A DNA stretch of 64,000 bases from Nitratidesulfovibrio sp044433065 (GCA_044433065.1 JAWXUA010000001.1:1-64000), one strand, 5' to 3'. Positions 17,201-26,529 are shown, counted from the first letter of the stretch. Notes: generated from the letters alone by a model not told the origin. Program-made: numbers and translations.

Positions 17201-17795
17201 ACAATTTAACGAGCGCCAACGCGGCATGCTTGTGCATTCATGCCTTGAACATTTGCGACTTGGTGGACATGCAGGCGAGTTTGAGCAGGTCAATATTGCG
17301 GACCATGTTCTGACAGCAGTGCAAAATGCCATGCGCGCCTTCAGATTGCCAATTCCCGAGCCGCACAAAGTTGAGCAAGAGCTTATTCAAATAATTTCAT
17401 GGTTTGCAAACATTCCAGATGCTCCCTACTGGCTTTCTTATGGCACACCAGAGCAAGGAATTTTGGATACGTATGGCAATCGGCACCGAGTTGACTTGCT
17501 TGTGGATGATGGTCGTGAGCGTCTCGTTGTGGAGTATAAAACAGGCCAGGCCTCGCCAGACCATGTAGGCCAAGTCCGCAGATACCTTAATCTTTTGTCT
17601 GCCATGCACCATGGGCAAACGAATGGAACAGGGCAAGCACAAGGAATAGACCAGCTACAGCATCGCCCATGTCGTGGCATCATTGTCTACCTTGATTTGC
17701 AACGCCTTGAATATGTTGACTCTGTTGCGCCCCAAAGTTCAAGCACTGAATTAAGTATTGTTGAAAACCACTGTAACGAGGTTCGCCATGCATAA
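14262..17795 (+). CDS. addA: AddA-type helicase-nuclease (UvrD/RecB family)
   Basis: The 1177-residue superfamily 1A helicase with C-terminal nuclease resects double-strand breaks for RecA loading, with AddB. Motifs in order are Walker A (ASAGSGKTYTLTQRF, residues about 12-26), Ia (AMTFTNSAATDMKERI), II (IFIDEFQDTSRDQW), III (LTLIGDVKQAIYGWRGGD), V (VRVMTMHKSKGLQFPVVV) and VI (LLYVAWTRAERELY). The RecB-like nuclease motif follows (HRVDLLVDDGRERLVVEYKTGQ: Asp, Glu and Lys all present), so nuclease activity should be retained. A Ser/Glu-rich linker (SEIASEITEVSEATEV) precedes the nuclease. Its stop overlaps the ATG of addB by 8 bases, indicating translational coupling. The gene order addA-addB is the reverse of Bacillus. 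Confidence 0.93.
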   Translation: MSNNTRFFQIKASAGSGKTYTLTQRFLHLLAHAEEGDKESWAIADFNRPPQGHVLPYLWTDILAMTFTNSAATDMKERILSELKGLALAKPHCLDTTSHSLETSSDTLSLDITPPSITRPLRPDQAATWVNRIIRRYGALNIRTIDSLLTMLVRLSALELNLPPDFEPAFNSKAFFEPLMDAVLEDARHESHPLHQTLHDACKSILLYKGVEGQKGFTAGKKVRDELHNLLDWHLQHSQPLPTVQKVEIEKLLRELYDDLRTAAHDLVSIADAEGLLVHGTARKGFDKCAQLQYPDTITFSTYIGKESLQKSLIKKSKEPSAEAEQAFFRLQKRTRDFTAGIVVLRKVMVELPLVDLVREVVQRQTQFQLREGKVPAILLPKLASQAVTGEYGPPVAFCRMSTRLARIFIDEFQDTSRDQWTVIQALGLETLSQGGALTLIGDVKQAIYGWRGGDASLFDQALSDEELNSVSDIREENLSTNWRSAASIVRHNNDVFGLLANKQHATNILKTMLSKETPCDVLDDAVDVLCKAFEKSEQFVAPRHENIDGYVEIHHIESPSTPELHDDVREQVHALFENNLAKRHAWRDIAVLVRGNKQAKEVAQWLMSWGIPVVTSNSLRLADHPIIRQTLAMLNFVDYPRNDIAFWECVTGQELFVSVSGHSRQTFEDWLATQKRLGRKGPLFTMFRTDFPQLWQSCFAPFYSRAGLMSAYDTVREIFYRYDVFERYPQEAGFLRRFLEVVYGAESQGHVSLSTFVDFWRTEASDEKVPMPEGMDAVRVMTMHKSKGLQFPVVVIPYHQSGDSNFSKLVHHKIEEHDVVLPECKELGPAYYAAKATEAREKLHLLYVAWTRAERELYAFVTNSAKKPHVFSNAIMELLQTSRTIQDGENATALGTNCIVCQRGTLSPSGRNLPVSDCEQKATRQQGGEIASEIASEITEVSEATEVLAQSSRGLLDDTWRPMQWLPRLKIFRNALQDVQFNERQRGMLVHSCLEHLRLGGHAGEFEQVNIADHVLTAVQNAMRAFRLPIPEPHKVEQELIQIISWFANIPDAPYWLSYGTPEQGILDTYGNRHRVDLLVDDGRERLVVEYKTGQASPDHVGQVRRYLNLLSAMHHGQTNGTGQAQGIDQLQHRPCRGIIVYLDLQRLEYVDSVAPQSSSTELSIVENHCNEVRHA

Positions 17796-20700
17796 GACTC
17801 CGTCCCCATTTCAAATTGTGCCGTGGAATACGGATCTTTTACTCAGCATAAAAAACCTTATAGTGCAGATGGTTGACAATCCTTCTGATGCTGTTGTGAT
17901 TTTTCCACATAGTCGCCCTGCCCGCCACCTTGTGGAACAATTGCGTCTTGCTGAGGATATACCCAAACCATGCCTTTTGCCGCGCATGCTCACGGTGCAA
18001 GATTTGTGTGGTCTTATGCGTGCGGAACTTCCTAAGCGCCCCCACCGCACTATTGAACTTTTAGACCGAGTGTCCTTGCTCTATGAATGTGTTCAGCGTC
18101 TTGCACAAAATAATGATGAACTATCTCAGCATCTTAATAAAGGTAGTATGCATCAGTTCTTTCCTTGGGGTGTGCGGCTTGCCTCGTTAATGGAAGAATT
18201 TTTCACGCAGAATATTCAGCCAGCCAACCTTGCTCACGCCGATGGCGAGGTCTCAGCCTTTGCAGCGGCTTTGCTTGCCAATCTTGGGCATATTTATACA
18301 AGCTACGAGGCTGCCCTTGATGCACGCCGTTGGACAACAACTGGGCTCGATGCCCTTCGATCTTGTCAAAATGTACATGCTCTACCTCCATCAATATCTA
18401 ATAAAACCATAATCATAGCTGGTTTTGCAACGCTTAGTGGCACAGAAGAAACCATTTTCAAACATATGTGGCAAAGTGGCATGGCACATATTGTTCTGCA
18501 CACAGATCACCGCATTCTGGATGTACTCCATGGCAGGCCAGCGCAGCACCACTGGACGTGTGATGACCATATAAAATGGGTCCGTTCATGGCGCGCAGAT
18601 ACCATACTTACTTGTCCGCCATCAAAGCACCAAGTGAAGCTTGACTATTGCCAAGGGTATGACTTGCATTCGCAGCTACACGAAGTAGCCTCCATTTTGG
18701 ACCAGTTTGGCGACGTGTCCCATTCTGCCGTTGTCCTTCCTGATACAAATTTGCTCATGCCGGTATTACACCACATACCTGATAAAAACGTTAATATTTC
18801 CATGGGATATCCGCTTTCTCGCTCGACATTGTTTCGCCTTTTAGAAACTCTCATGCGCTTACAAGAGCGACGCAAATTAGGAGGGCAACAAGGCAAAGGT
18901 CTATATCATTGGAGCCCTTGCATCGATTTTATCCGACATCCTTATATTAAGATGCTGTCTGTGGAGCCTTGTGATGCTAAGACGCACGAAGCTGATGCCT
19001 CAAGTGCTTCAGACAGTGCTTCCCCTTCAGGGTCTGAGCACCCTTTGATTGAAATTTTGCATGCTGTGGAAGATAAGGTACGTGAGGGAAGCCGCTTTGT
19101 GGACCTTGAGCTGTTGTTCAACGAGGCAATTTTTAGTCAGACAACAGTAAATATGCAGGGCAGCAGCGGTCTTGCTCAGCAAATCTCCAGTGCAGAACCC
19201 ATATCTGAAGAGGCCCGTGAACTCCTTCAAAAAATCCTCACAGCCTGTTTGACTGCTTGGGAACATGCGACGACGCCAGCAAGCATTGCCATGGCTATGC
19301 AAGAACTTTGTCACGTATTACTGACACATGGTGGGGATTTATGGGATCGCTTCCCCATTGATGGAGAATGTTTATACCGTCTTATGGAGCGCGTCATTCC
19401 GTCCTTACAAGAATGTTCCCTTAAAGATCAGTATTTTAGCCAAGATGTTCTTTTTAGTATTGTCCGTGAGACTATCCGCAATGAGCGTGTCCCCTTTGAA
19501 GCCGACCCACTTGGTGGTCTGCAAGTACTTGGCATGCTGGAATCTCGCCTTTTGCATTTCAAGAACATCATCGTTTTAGATGCTACTGATGATGCCCTAC
19601 CCGGTTCTGCAGGCCATGACCCACTGCTGCCAGATAGCTTGAGGCCAGCATTAAATTTACCTAATGCGTATCGTCGCGAACGGGTTACCGCGCACAATTT
19701 CCACCGTCTTCTTGCCAGTGCCGAGCATGTTACCTTGTTATGGCAACATAGCGCAGGATCAGGGCTTTTGGACTCTAAACGAACGCGTAGCCGTTTTGTA
19801 GAAGAGCTTCTTTGGCATGAAGAGTGTAAGCAAGGAAAAATCATACAAGATGGTGACGGTAACGTGCGCGCAATTTCTTGTAGCGTAGTCCCAACGCCCT
19901 TAACTACAGCGGAGCTTGTGAAGACCGCTGCGGTACGCGAGCAGATGATGCATTATCTGCAAAAACCACTAAGCCCTTCTCGCCTCAATACGTATCTAAC
20001 GTGCCCATTTCGCTTTTTTCATGAATGTATTTGCGGCCTTAGAGTTCCAGATGCAGTGCACGAAGGTGATGACCCAGCGGCCATTGGCGATTTCTTACAC
20101 CAAACCTTACAAGCCTTTTATGAACCTTGGCGAGGCCGTACCATTAAGGATGGTGATTTACAGGTTGCGGACTTACAGCGTGAGTTTTTCAAGCAGTTTG
20201 AGGCAAGCGACATGCCAGACCGTTTGGCAGCGGATAGCCTCATGATGCTCAAAATCGCAGCCCCCATGCGACTGGCTAGCTATCTTGAAAATCAACAATC
20301 GACCATGATTGTTGAGCTTGAAAGTGTTGTTAGTGCCGATATTATAGTTGATGATTGCACTATCAAGCTTCATGGTCGTATTGACCGCGTGGATAAACGT
20401 GAAGGTCTTGGGCATGTCATTCTTGACTATAAAAGTGGTTCTGTTACGAGCTTTAGCAACAGTGTATGGAACGATGATGACTTATGGATAAAGCTCCAGT
20501 CTTGGCATGGGGATACGCAAGAAGGTCCCGATGGCCATGATTTGCTCCTAGAAGTTGGCAAAAAAATATCAAGCATCCAATTGCCTTGCTACCTATATAT
20601 GTATGATCAAAGCCATCCTGAAGCCTCTCTTTATGATGCGGCCTATGTAGAATTACGGGATAAAGGCAAAGAACGCGTGCTTTTTGGATCAACAATTACA

Positions 20701-20865
20701 GATGAAGACCGTGTATCTGCTATTCAGGAACAAATTCCAACATTGCTCACATTTCTCGTGCGCCACCTTTTATTGACACCGTCGTTCAAGGCATGCCAAG
20801 GTACGCATTGTGATCGATGTCCGTTTATTCATGTATGCACAATTCAAGATGTTGAGGAGCCATAA
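17788..20865 (+). CDS. addB: AddB-type PD-(D/E)XK nuclease with Fe-S cluster motif
   Basis: The start is placed at ATG 17788 (CGAGG eight bases upstream), overlapping the addA stop; this gives 1025 residues. The N-terminal inactive-helicase region lacks a Walker A box (VVIFPHSRPARHLVEQL), as in AddB proteins of proteobacteria. The C-terminal nuclease begins LSPSRLNTYLTCPFRFFHE, carries GRIDRVDKREGLGHVILDYKSG (Asp and Asp-Tyr-Lys), and ends with C-x4-C-x2-C-x5-C (CQGTHCDRCPFIHVC). The Cys in YLTCPF plus this triad is the classic four-Cys Fe-S staple of AddB. With AddA it forms the two-nuclease end-resection machine. Confidence 0.9.
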   Translation: MHKTPSPFQIVPWNTDLLLSIKNLIVQMVDNPSDAVVIFPHSRPARHLVEQLRLAEDIPKPCLLPRMLTVQDLCGLMRAELPKRPHRTIELLDRVSLLYECVQRLAQNNDELSQHLNKGSMHQFFPWGVRLASLMEEFFTQNIQPANLAHADGEVSAFAAALLANLGHIYTSYEAALDARRWTTTGLDALRSCQNVHALPPSISNKTIIIAGFATLSGTEETIFKHMWQSGMAHIVLHTDHRILDVLHGRPAQHHWTCDDHIKWVRSWRADTILTCPPSKHQVKLDYCQGYDLHSQLHEVASILDQFGDVSHSAVVLPDTNLLMPVLHHIPDKNVNISMGYPLSRSTLFRLLETLMRLQERRKLGGQQGKGLYHWSPCIDFIRHPYIKMLSVEPCDAKTHEADASSASDSASPSGSEHPLIEILHAVEDKVREGSRFVDLELLFNEAIFSQTTVNMQGSSGLAQQISSAEPISEEARELLQKILTACLTAWEHATTPASIAMAMQELCHVLLTHGGDLWDRFPIDGECLYRLMERVIPSLQECSLKDQYFSQDVLFSIVRETIRNERVPFEADPLGGLQVLGMLESRLLHFKNIIVLDATDDALPGSAGHDPLLPDSLRPALNLPNAYRRERVTAHNFHRLLASAEHVTLLWQHSAGSGLLDSKRTRSRFVEELLWHEECKQGKIIQDGDGNVRAISCSVVPTPLTTAELVKTAAVREQMMHYLQKPLSPSRLNTYLTCPFRFFHECICGLRVPDAVHEGDDPAAIGDFLHQTLQAFYEPWRGRTIKDGDLQVADLQREFFKQFEASDMPDRLAADSLMMLKIAAPMRLASYLENQQSTMIVELESVVSADIIVDDCTIKLHGRIDRVDKREGLGHVILDYKSGSVTSFSNSVWNDDDLWIKLQSWHGDTQEGPDGHDLLLEVGKKISSIQLPCYLYMYDQSHPEASLYDAAYVELRDKGKERVLFGSTITDEDRVSAIQEQIPTLLTFLVRHLLLTPSFKACQGTHCDRCPFIHVCTIQDVEEP

Positions 20866-21317
20866 AGAACGCATTCATGGCTTAGGACTGTTTTTCATAT
20901 GACTAACTTGTTTACTTGACGCTTTTGTTATGTCGCTGTAGACTGTTTGTGCATATAAGGAATATGGATTGGACATACTGTTTGAGGGAATAGCTTCCAT
21001 GAAATGTTTTATGTATGCTACTGAAATCATACAAAATAGTTAAAATGATAGATTGAAAAAAAACTTCTTTGATGTTTGAGGGAATGGATTAGAAGTATCT
21101 TTTTTCATCTTGTGTCATTTTTTGTCACTAGCTGCCTCTATATACTACAAATTTGTATTATATAGCACTGAAGTTAACAATATTCCCAATTACATGGTCA
21201 TCTCATGCAATTGGACAGTGGATTATGGATTTATGGAATACGGCTCTATGCTTCAGGGGAAAACGAAGCTAGAACGTTCATCATTATATACCCACTTAGT
21301 GGGAAGGAACCAAAACA
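20866..21317. other. Intergenic region with a repeated 13-mer and a hairpin at the next RBS
   Basis: These 450 bases are A+T-rich and hold no convincing gene. TGTTTGAGGGAAT occurs at 20979-20991 and again at 21073-21085, a possible pair of operator sites. At 21291-21303 CCCAC-TTA-GTGGG forms a small hairpin whose right edge touches the ribosome-binding site (GGAAGGA) of the downstream flavoprotein gene, so it could dampen translation. Confidence 0.45.
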
Positions 21318-22439
21318 ATGGCATTACCATCTTTGAAAATCGGTGATATTACGGCTCGCGTGCCCATTATTCAGGGCGGCATGGGTGTTGGCATTTCTCT
21401 TTCTGGACTCGCTTCTGCTGTGGCCAATGAAGGCGGCATTGGTGTTATTGCCGGTGCCATGATTGGCATGAAAGAGCGCGATGTGGCTACCAATCCCATT
21501 GAAGCCAACGTGCGTGCTTTGCGTCGTGAATTGCAAAAAGCTCGCGAAAATACCGACGGAATTATTGGCGTTAATATTATGGTGGCCTTAACCACCTTTA
21601 GTGAAATGGTTCGTACCTCCATCGAAAATAAAGCAGACATCATTTTTGCCGGCGCAGGCTTACCCCTTGATTTGCCAAAGCATTTGCAAGCTGCTTGCGA
21701 AGAAAAGAAAGAAGAATTTCGTACAAAGCTTGTGCCCATTGTTTCCTCGGCCCGTGCTGCAAGTGTTATTGCACGTAAGTGGCTGAATAAATTTGATTAC
21801 CTTCCAGACGCTTTTGTTGTGGAAGGTCCAAAGGCTGGCGGCCACCTTGGATTTAAGCCAGAAGAAATCGACAATCCAAATTTTTCTCTTGAGCATGTTT
21901 TACCTGAAGTCATTGACGCGGTGAAATCTTTTGAGGATGCTAAGGGGCGCGCCATTCCTGTTATTGCCGCTGGTGGCGTCTATTCTGGCCAAGATATCAG
22001 CAATTATTTGAATATGGGCGCATCTGGTGTGCAGATGGGTACGCGTTTTGTGGCCACCCATGAATGCGATGCCAATCAACGCTTCAAAGATGCCTATGTC
22101 AACGCTCGCGAAGAAGACATCACCATTATTAAGAGCCCAGTGGGCATGCCCGGTCGCGCCATTGGTAATGGTTTTATTGATGCAGCACGTGAAGGTGCTA
22201 AAAAACCTTTTAAGTGCGTATTTAAATGCATCAGTTCTTGCGATCAAGAAAAGACGCCATACTGCATTGCTGCTGCACTTATCAATGCCATGAAGGGTAA
22301 TCTTGAACGTGGCTTTGCATTTTCTGGTGCTAATGTGGCTCGCATTGACGCTATTTTATCGGTACATGAATTGATTGACTCTTTGCAACGTGAATTCGAA
22401 GAAGCGTTGCGGAAACCAATGGCATTGTTACAGCGATAG
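21318..22439 (+). CDS. Nitronate monooxygenase / FabK-like FMN flavoprotein
   Basis: The 373-residue TIM-barrel flavoprotein of the 2-nitropropane dioxygenase family starts VPIIQGGMGVGISLSGLASAVANEGGIGVI, with the Gly-rich FMN entry typical of the family. It continues with IFAGAGLPLDLP, VVEGPKAGGHLGF (with the conserved His), PVIAAGGVYSGQDISNYLNMGASGVQMGTRFVAT (phosphate-binding GG and GT), and a C-terminal segment with SSCDQEKTPYCIAAALINA. Members oxidise alkyl nitronates or act as enoyl-ACP reductases. The physiological substrate here is unknown, and in a strict anaerobe a reductase or another FMN role is plausible. Confidence 0.9.
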   Translation: MALPSLKIGDITARVPIIQGGMGVGISLSGLASAVANEGGIGVIAGAMIGMKERDVATNPIEANVRALRRELQKARENTDGIIGVNIMVALTTFSEMVRTSIENKADIIFAGAGLPLDLPKHLQAACEEKKEEFRTKLVPIVSSARAASVIARKWLNKFDYLPDAFVVEGPKAGGHLGFKPEEIDNPNFSLEHVLPEVIDAVKSFEDAKGRAIPVIAAGGVYSGQDISNYLNMGASGVQMGTRFVATHECDANQRFKDAYVNAREEDITIIKSPVGMPGRAIGNGFIDAAREGAKKPFKCVFKCISSCDQEKTPYCIAAALINAMKGNLERGFAFSGANVARIDAILSVHELIDSLQREFEEALRKPMALLQR

Positions 22440-22457
22440 TTTTCTTTGCCTATAAGA

Positions 22458-22493
22458 AACGCCATGAACTTGCATGTTCATGGCGTTTTTTTT
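22458..22493 (+). terminator. Rho-independent terminator
   Basis: AACGCCATGAAC and GTTCATGGCGTT form a perfect 12-bp stem around TTGCAT, followed by eight T residues. It lies between the flavoprotein gene and the converging xerC. Confidence 0.92.
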
Positions 22494-22508
22494 ATTTTTT
22501 TATAAAGA

Positions 22509-23678
22509 CTATGAACGTGGATGCGCTTTGTCGTAGACGTTCATAAGGTGTGTAAGTGTCAGATGCGTATAGCGTTGCGTTGTGGAAAGACGTTCATGGC
22601 CCAGTAATTCTTGCACACTGCGTAAATCAGCACCAGCTTCCAGTAGATGCGTTGCAAAGGAGTGGCGTAATCCATGGGGAGAGATTGCTTGGGGAAGGCC
22701 CGCTTGTGAGCATAAATCTTCAATAATTCTATTGGCTTGACGTCTATTCAGACGCATTCCGCGTGCACCAACAAAGAGGGCTTTTTCTGTATCCATAGCA
22801 ATGCGTGACCGCATGGAAAACCAACTATGTAGGGACTCACGGCTGGTATCACTCAGAGGCACAAGACGCTCTTTACTGCCTTTACCCAGTACGCGCACCA
22901 CACCAGAACGGCTGTCAATGTCCAAGCTATCTAAAGAAAGTGCTTCAGAAATACGCAGACCAGAACCGTACAGCAATTCTGCGAGGCATACGTCTCGCGT
23001 ATGCAAGGCCTCTTCTATGGCTGGGTCTGCATTTTTGCGGCGCGGCCGCAGTGCAGTGTCAGGAGTTCCAGCCGTAGTTTGTGCTTTGTCTGGAGTTTCT
23101 ATTATCACATCTTCGGAAAAAACCTTTTCATTTGTCTTATTTGCTGAAACCTGTGAGAGTCTGGATGAAGGGCTAGCGTCTAGCAAGGCAAAGGCTTGGT
23201 CAACGTTGAGTGATTTTGGGTGGTGAAATTCTTGCTTTGGATTATGTAAGCCAGCCATAGGGTCTACTTTGATGAGGCGCAATCGGAGCATAAAACGAAA
23301 AAATGCTCGTAAAGCTGATAGCTTACGTCCCATAGAGCTCTTTGCAGTCTCAATGCGGTGCAGTTCGGCAAGAAATCGCTGGACATGCCGTCGCTCTACT
23401 CTTTCTGGATAATCCAAACCACAATTTTCAGCGTCTACAAAGTCATGGAATTGCTCAATGTCTCGCGCATAGGCTACGACAGTTGCCGATGAATAGCCCT
23501 TTTCTGATGCGAGATGGGCTAAAAACATATCAATTGTTTCAGGGCGCTCTACCCTATTTTCTGAGCATTGATTTTGTATTTTTTCAGAGTTGGCATCGCT
23601 TTCATGGTGGCTCTGCATCGTTGCTTGAGCACCGTTTTGTATTGCTGCTGCTTCAGCTCTTCGTATACGCCTTGCCAT
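22509..23678 (-). CDS. xerC: XerC-type tyrosine recombinase
   Basis: The start is set at ATG 23678 (AGGGGTG upstream), one base after the dprA stop; 389 residues. It has the N-terminal SAM-like DNA-binding domain (FLAHLASEKGYSSATVVAYARDIEQF). The catalytic domain has all five residues: Arg in ELLYGSGLRISEAL, Lys in GKGSKERLVPL, H-x2-R in HGLRHSFATHLL, a second His in ELLGHERLS, and Tyr in TTQRYTHLT. This fits the XerC/XerD dimer-resolving recombinase working at dif. About 50 extra Ser/Thr/Lys-rich residues lie between the two domains, and there is a 30-residue polar N-terminal extension. Linkage to dprA is common in bacteria. Confidence 0.92.
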   Translation of the reverse strand: MARRIRRAEAAAIQNGAQATMQSHHESDANSEKIQNQCSENRVERPETIDMFLAHLASEKGYSSATVVAYARDIEQFHDFVDAENCGLDYPERVERRHVQRFLAELHRIETAKSSMGRKLSALRAFFRFMLRLRLIKVDPMAGLHNPKQEFHHPKSLNVDQAFALLDASPSSRLSQVSANKTNEKVFSEDVIIETPDKAQTTAGTPDTALRPRRKNADPAIEEALHTRDVCLAELLYGSGLRISEALSLDSLDIDSRSGVVRVLGKGSKERLVPLSDTSRESLHSWFSMRSRIAMDTEKALFVGARGMRLNRRQANRIIEDLCSQAGLPQAISPHGLRHSFATHLLEAGADLRSVQELLGHERLSTTQRYTHLTLTHLMNVYDKAHPRS

Positions 23679-23679
23679 G

Positions 23680-25134
23680 TTAAGCACCCCTGCCCAGCAT
23701 ATAACGCATGCCGGGAAGACGTCGAACTTGTCCTGACATTTCAAGGACTAAAAGTAGTGCGCTGAGTTTACCTGCATTGAGACTAAGCGACTCAGCTATG
23801 GTATCAATATGAACTTCTCCATTTTTTCCAAGATAGTCTAGTAATTGCGCGAGGTTTGCATCAGCTTGTGGCGTTACTTTAGCACTTGTTGTAGTTTTAG
23901 GGCGTACCGTTACTTCAGGGCCTGCCATTACGCTCATTTGCTCTGGCCTAGCGCACTTTTCGTTGTCCACCTTTGAGACTACTTCTTCGGCGTGCTGAGT
24001 GACTGCCGGCGCTAGGATATCTGAAGGGGGCAACGTTTTTTCACTTTGTTGTGCATCCTTGCGTCGTTTTTTACGCATCAGATTAAGGCACTGTGTATTT
24101 TCCAATTGATGCTGCAAAGGTGAGGCAAGATCACGCAAAATATCATCAACATGAAAGACTGGATGCGCCCCTTGTCGAATGAGATTATGGCAGCCGCTAT
24201 ATTCTTGCATGGTTGAAGGACCAGGCACTGCATAGACTTCTCGATTTTGTTCTAAAGCTAAGCGTGCTGTAATCAAACTTCCACTTCGTGCTGCGGCTTC
24301 AACCACAAGAACGCCAAGCGATAGACCACTGACAATACGGTTGCGCGCAGGAAAGTTTTGTGGCAGCGCTCGCATTCCTAATGAAAATTCAGTGACGATA
24401 AGTCCATCTTCTTGGATTTTACGAAAAAGTTTTTTATTTTCAACAGGGTAGCAAATATCTAATCCAGTGCCTAACACGCCAATAGACCGGCCAACCCCTT
24501 GCAATGCTGCATGGTGTGCCGTAGCATCAACGCCTTTAGCCATGCCAGAAATAACCGTGATGCCCACGCGGCTGAGCTCTGATGCAATGGTGTGGGCCAT
24601 GGCTTGGCCTTCTTTGGAGCAAAGGCGTGACCCCACAAGGCTGATGGTAGCATTGGATAAAAGGCTTGTATCGCCTTTGCAAAATAAAAGAATGGGAGGA
24701 TCATAAATGTGGCGCAATAGTATAGGGTACTGGGGGCTTGTCCACAGTATAATGCCAACATCGCTTTTAGAAAGCTGCTTCCATTCTTTTTCAGCACTTT
24801 TACGCCATACACCATCGTGTACTGATTGCGCTTTAGCTTCTGGAATATGCAGTCTTTTCCAGTTTGGAGCTGCCTGTACTGCAGTAAATGCAGAGCCAAA
24901 AAAGCGTACAAGTTTACCTTGTGACCTACTACCTAAGCCTTCTGTATGGCGCAAAGCAAGAGCAGCCCATAATTCACGACGCTCATCTTCGTTGAGTTCT
25001 GAGAATTGTGGTGCATGACTTGGATATTGCGTAGAATATTCAGTTTCTAAGAGTGCATTGTTATCGTAGCTCATTAGTACATCATTTTTCATGTCTGAAG
25101 TGGATACGTTCTTAAGACTCACAGTAATTGACAT
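23680..25134 (-). CDS. dprA: DNA-processing protein DprA
   Basis: The 484-residue protein loads RecA on incoming single-stranded DNA during transformation in competent species. It has an N-terminal helical region, then the extended Rossmann domain: SLVGSRLCSKEG, GITVISGMAKGVDATAHHAAL, IGVLGTGLDICYP, RNRIVSGLSLGVLVVEA, SGSLITARLALEQNREVYAVPG and GCHNLIRQGA. A Lys/Glu-rich linker of about 100 residues follows, then a C-terminal winged helix (GEVHIDTIAESLSLNAGKLSALLLVLEMSGQV). No upstream start has a clear ribosome-binding site. ATG 25134 is used, but 25092 or 25074 are possible. It is followed by xerC with one base between. Confidence 0.93.
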   Translation of the reverse strand: MSITVSLKNVSTSDMKNDVLMSYDNNALLETEYSTQYPSHAPQFSELNEDERRELWAALALRHTEGLGSRSQGKLVRFFGSAFTAVQAAPNWKRLHIPEAKAQSVHDGVWRKSAEKEWKQLSKSDVGIILWTSPQYPILLRHIYDPPILLFCKGDTSLLSNATISLVGSRLCSKEGQAMAHTIASELSRVGITVISGMAKGVDATAHHAALQGVGRSIGVLGTGLDICYPVENKKLFRKIQEDGLIVTEFSLGMRALPQNFPARNRIVSGLSLGVLVVEAAARSGSLITARLALEQNREVYAVPGPSTMQEYSGCHNLIRQGAHPVFHVDDILRDLASPLQHQLENTQCLNLMRKKRRKDAQQSEKTLPPSDILAPAVTQHAEEVVSKVDNEKCARPEQMSVMAGPEVTVRPKTTTSAKVTPQADANLAQLLDYLGKNGEVHIDTIAESLSLNAGKLSALLLVLEMSGQVRRLPGMRYMLGRGA

Positions 25135-25459
25135 GTTGCATGTTGTAAATTTTTTTTACCTCAAGAACTTAGCACGCGTTGCATCTTTCGTCACTAAGAT
25201 ATATACACATAATAAAATAGCTTTTGCAATATCTAATTATATAAAAACATTTTCATTCTCATGTGTACCCTTATAATAAAGTTCTTTGTAGGCCGCTAAA
25301 CATAACTTGCACCCCAGCTTGTTTTGTTGTAAAAAAGCAATTGTATGATGACCATTTTGCAGATATTTGGTTATGATGCTTTGAGGAATATGTTGCGTCC
25401 ACCTATTGGTGTTATTTGCCTTGTAAGGTACTATTTTTATACGAATTTTTGGAGTTACT
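25135..25459. other. A+T-rich intergenic region
   Basis: The 325 bases lie between the divergent dprA and the membrane-protein gene. I see no gene, terminator or known regulatory RNA. The sequence is A+T-rich and ends with GGAG five bases before the GTG at 25460. Confidence 0.5.
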
Positions 25460-26437
25460 GTGTATACAATTATGCCGGATATAACCATCTGGACTGTTTC
25501 AGTTCCTGCCGCGTTCTTTTTATTGTTAGTATTGGGATCAATAGGTTTGCCTTTCATGGCTTTGGTTGGGCAAGCATTGGCTGTTGCAAAACGCCGCTCT
25601 TTTTACAATAAGTGCGGACGCCAAATGGCTAAACTTACTGCTATTCTTGCCCCACTGGCTGTGCTTATGTTGGGGCTTGCTGTGGCTCGATTGGTACAGT
25701 TAGATGCCACGCTTCTTGACTCTCCCCTATTTTTGCCCATTGTTGCCCTTGGTGCTATTTTAACAAGTTCTGCTGTTTTTGCAGTGCTTTATGCATTCAC
25801 ATGGACAAAGCTTGCCAAGCTGCAACTCATCCACCAAATTTTTGGCCTTGCTGCTGGCCTTGGCATGATGAAGACCCTGTATATTGCCTTAGCTATAGCA
25901 CGCGCCATGTTTATTTCGGGCCACCCTTTACCAGCTACTGGGACCCCTCTTGAAATCATGCGGGCTTTACTCTTGCCTGCAACGCCAACCCTCATGTTGC
26001 CATGCCTTGCCACAGCGTTGTGCACAGCCATTGCGGTCACTGGTCTTTTTGCCATGATGTGGTTGATTTTACGTCGCAATGCTGACGATTTTGGCCGTGA
26101 TTATTACAATTTCACCATGTCATGGTGTGCAAGCTGGGCTACTTGTGGTTATGCAGTCTGCATCGCACCGCTCGCCTATTTATTGTGGCTTGTACTGTCT
26201 CCGCTGTTCCTGAGTATCGGCGCGACTACGCAAACAGCCATAGCTGTCATTCCGCTTGTGCCCCTTGCCTGCATCGTCATCACACCCATTTTAGGGATTA
26301 TTTGTGGTGGCATGGTAAGCCTCAATGCATCGCCCATGCGCTTTAAGCCCTTTGTATGTCTTGTTTTTATATTGCAATTCTTTGCCACAGCAAGCGTCAT
26401 TGCGTTGCTTTTGACCTTTGGACGAGCCATAGCATAA
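25460..26437 (+). CDS. Unrecognised polytopic membrane protein
   Basis: The reading from GTG 25460 (GGAG five bases upstream) gives 325 residues, and ATG 25472 is an alternative. It is extremely hydrophobic with about eight membrane helices. A short basic loop KRRSFYNKCGRQMAKL follows the first helix and another (LRRNADDFGRDYYN) lies in the middle. The GLPFMALVGQALAVAKRRSFYNKCGRQMAK segment is faintly reminiscent of the first-loop region of cytochrome bd-type subunits, but I see no conserved haem histidines and would not assign it. It lies just upstream of tRNA-Pro(CGG). Confidence 0.75.
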   Translation: MYTIMPDITIWTVSVPAAFFLLLVLGSIGLPFMALVGQALAVAKRRSFYNKCGRQMAKLTAILAPLAVLMLGLAVARLVQLDATLLDSPLFLPIVALGAILTSSAVFAVLYAFTWTKLAKLQLIHQIFGLAAGLGMMKTLYIALAIARAMFISGHPLPATGTPLEIMRALLLPATPTLMLPCLATALCTAIAVTGLFAMMWLILRRNADDFGRDYYNFTMSWCASWATCGYAVCIAPLAYLLWLVLSPLFLSIGATTQTAIAVIPLVPLACIVITPILGIICGGMVSLNASPMRFKPFVCLVFILQFFATASVIALLLTFGRAIA

Positions 26438-26452
26438 GCATTGCGATACTAT

Positions 26453-26529
26453 CGGGATGTGGCTCAGTCTGGTAGAGCGCTGTGTTCGGGACGCAGAGAT
26501 CGAAGGTTCGAATCCTTTCATCCCGACCA
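26453..26529 (+). tRNA. tRNA-Pro (anticodon CGG)
   Basis: The 77-nt cloverleaf has acceptor stem CGGGATG/CATCCCG, encoded CCA, anticodon stem CTGTG/CGCAG with loop TTCGGGA giving CGG, and T-loop GGTTCGAATCC. It reads CCG proline codons and complements the TGG isoacceptor at 249-325. Confidence 0.97.

Noticed and set aside
21110..21346. 78-codon reading upstream of the flavoprotein gene
   Set aside because: It overlaps the start of the flavoprotein gene in another frame and shows no coding character or ribosome-binding site.
25460..26437. Assignment of the polytopic membrane protein as a cytochrome bd-type subunit
   Set aside because: Only a short loop is reminiscent; the haem-ligating histidines and the Q-loop are not seen, so the function is left open.
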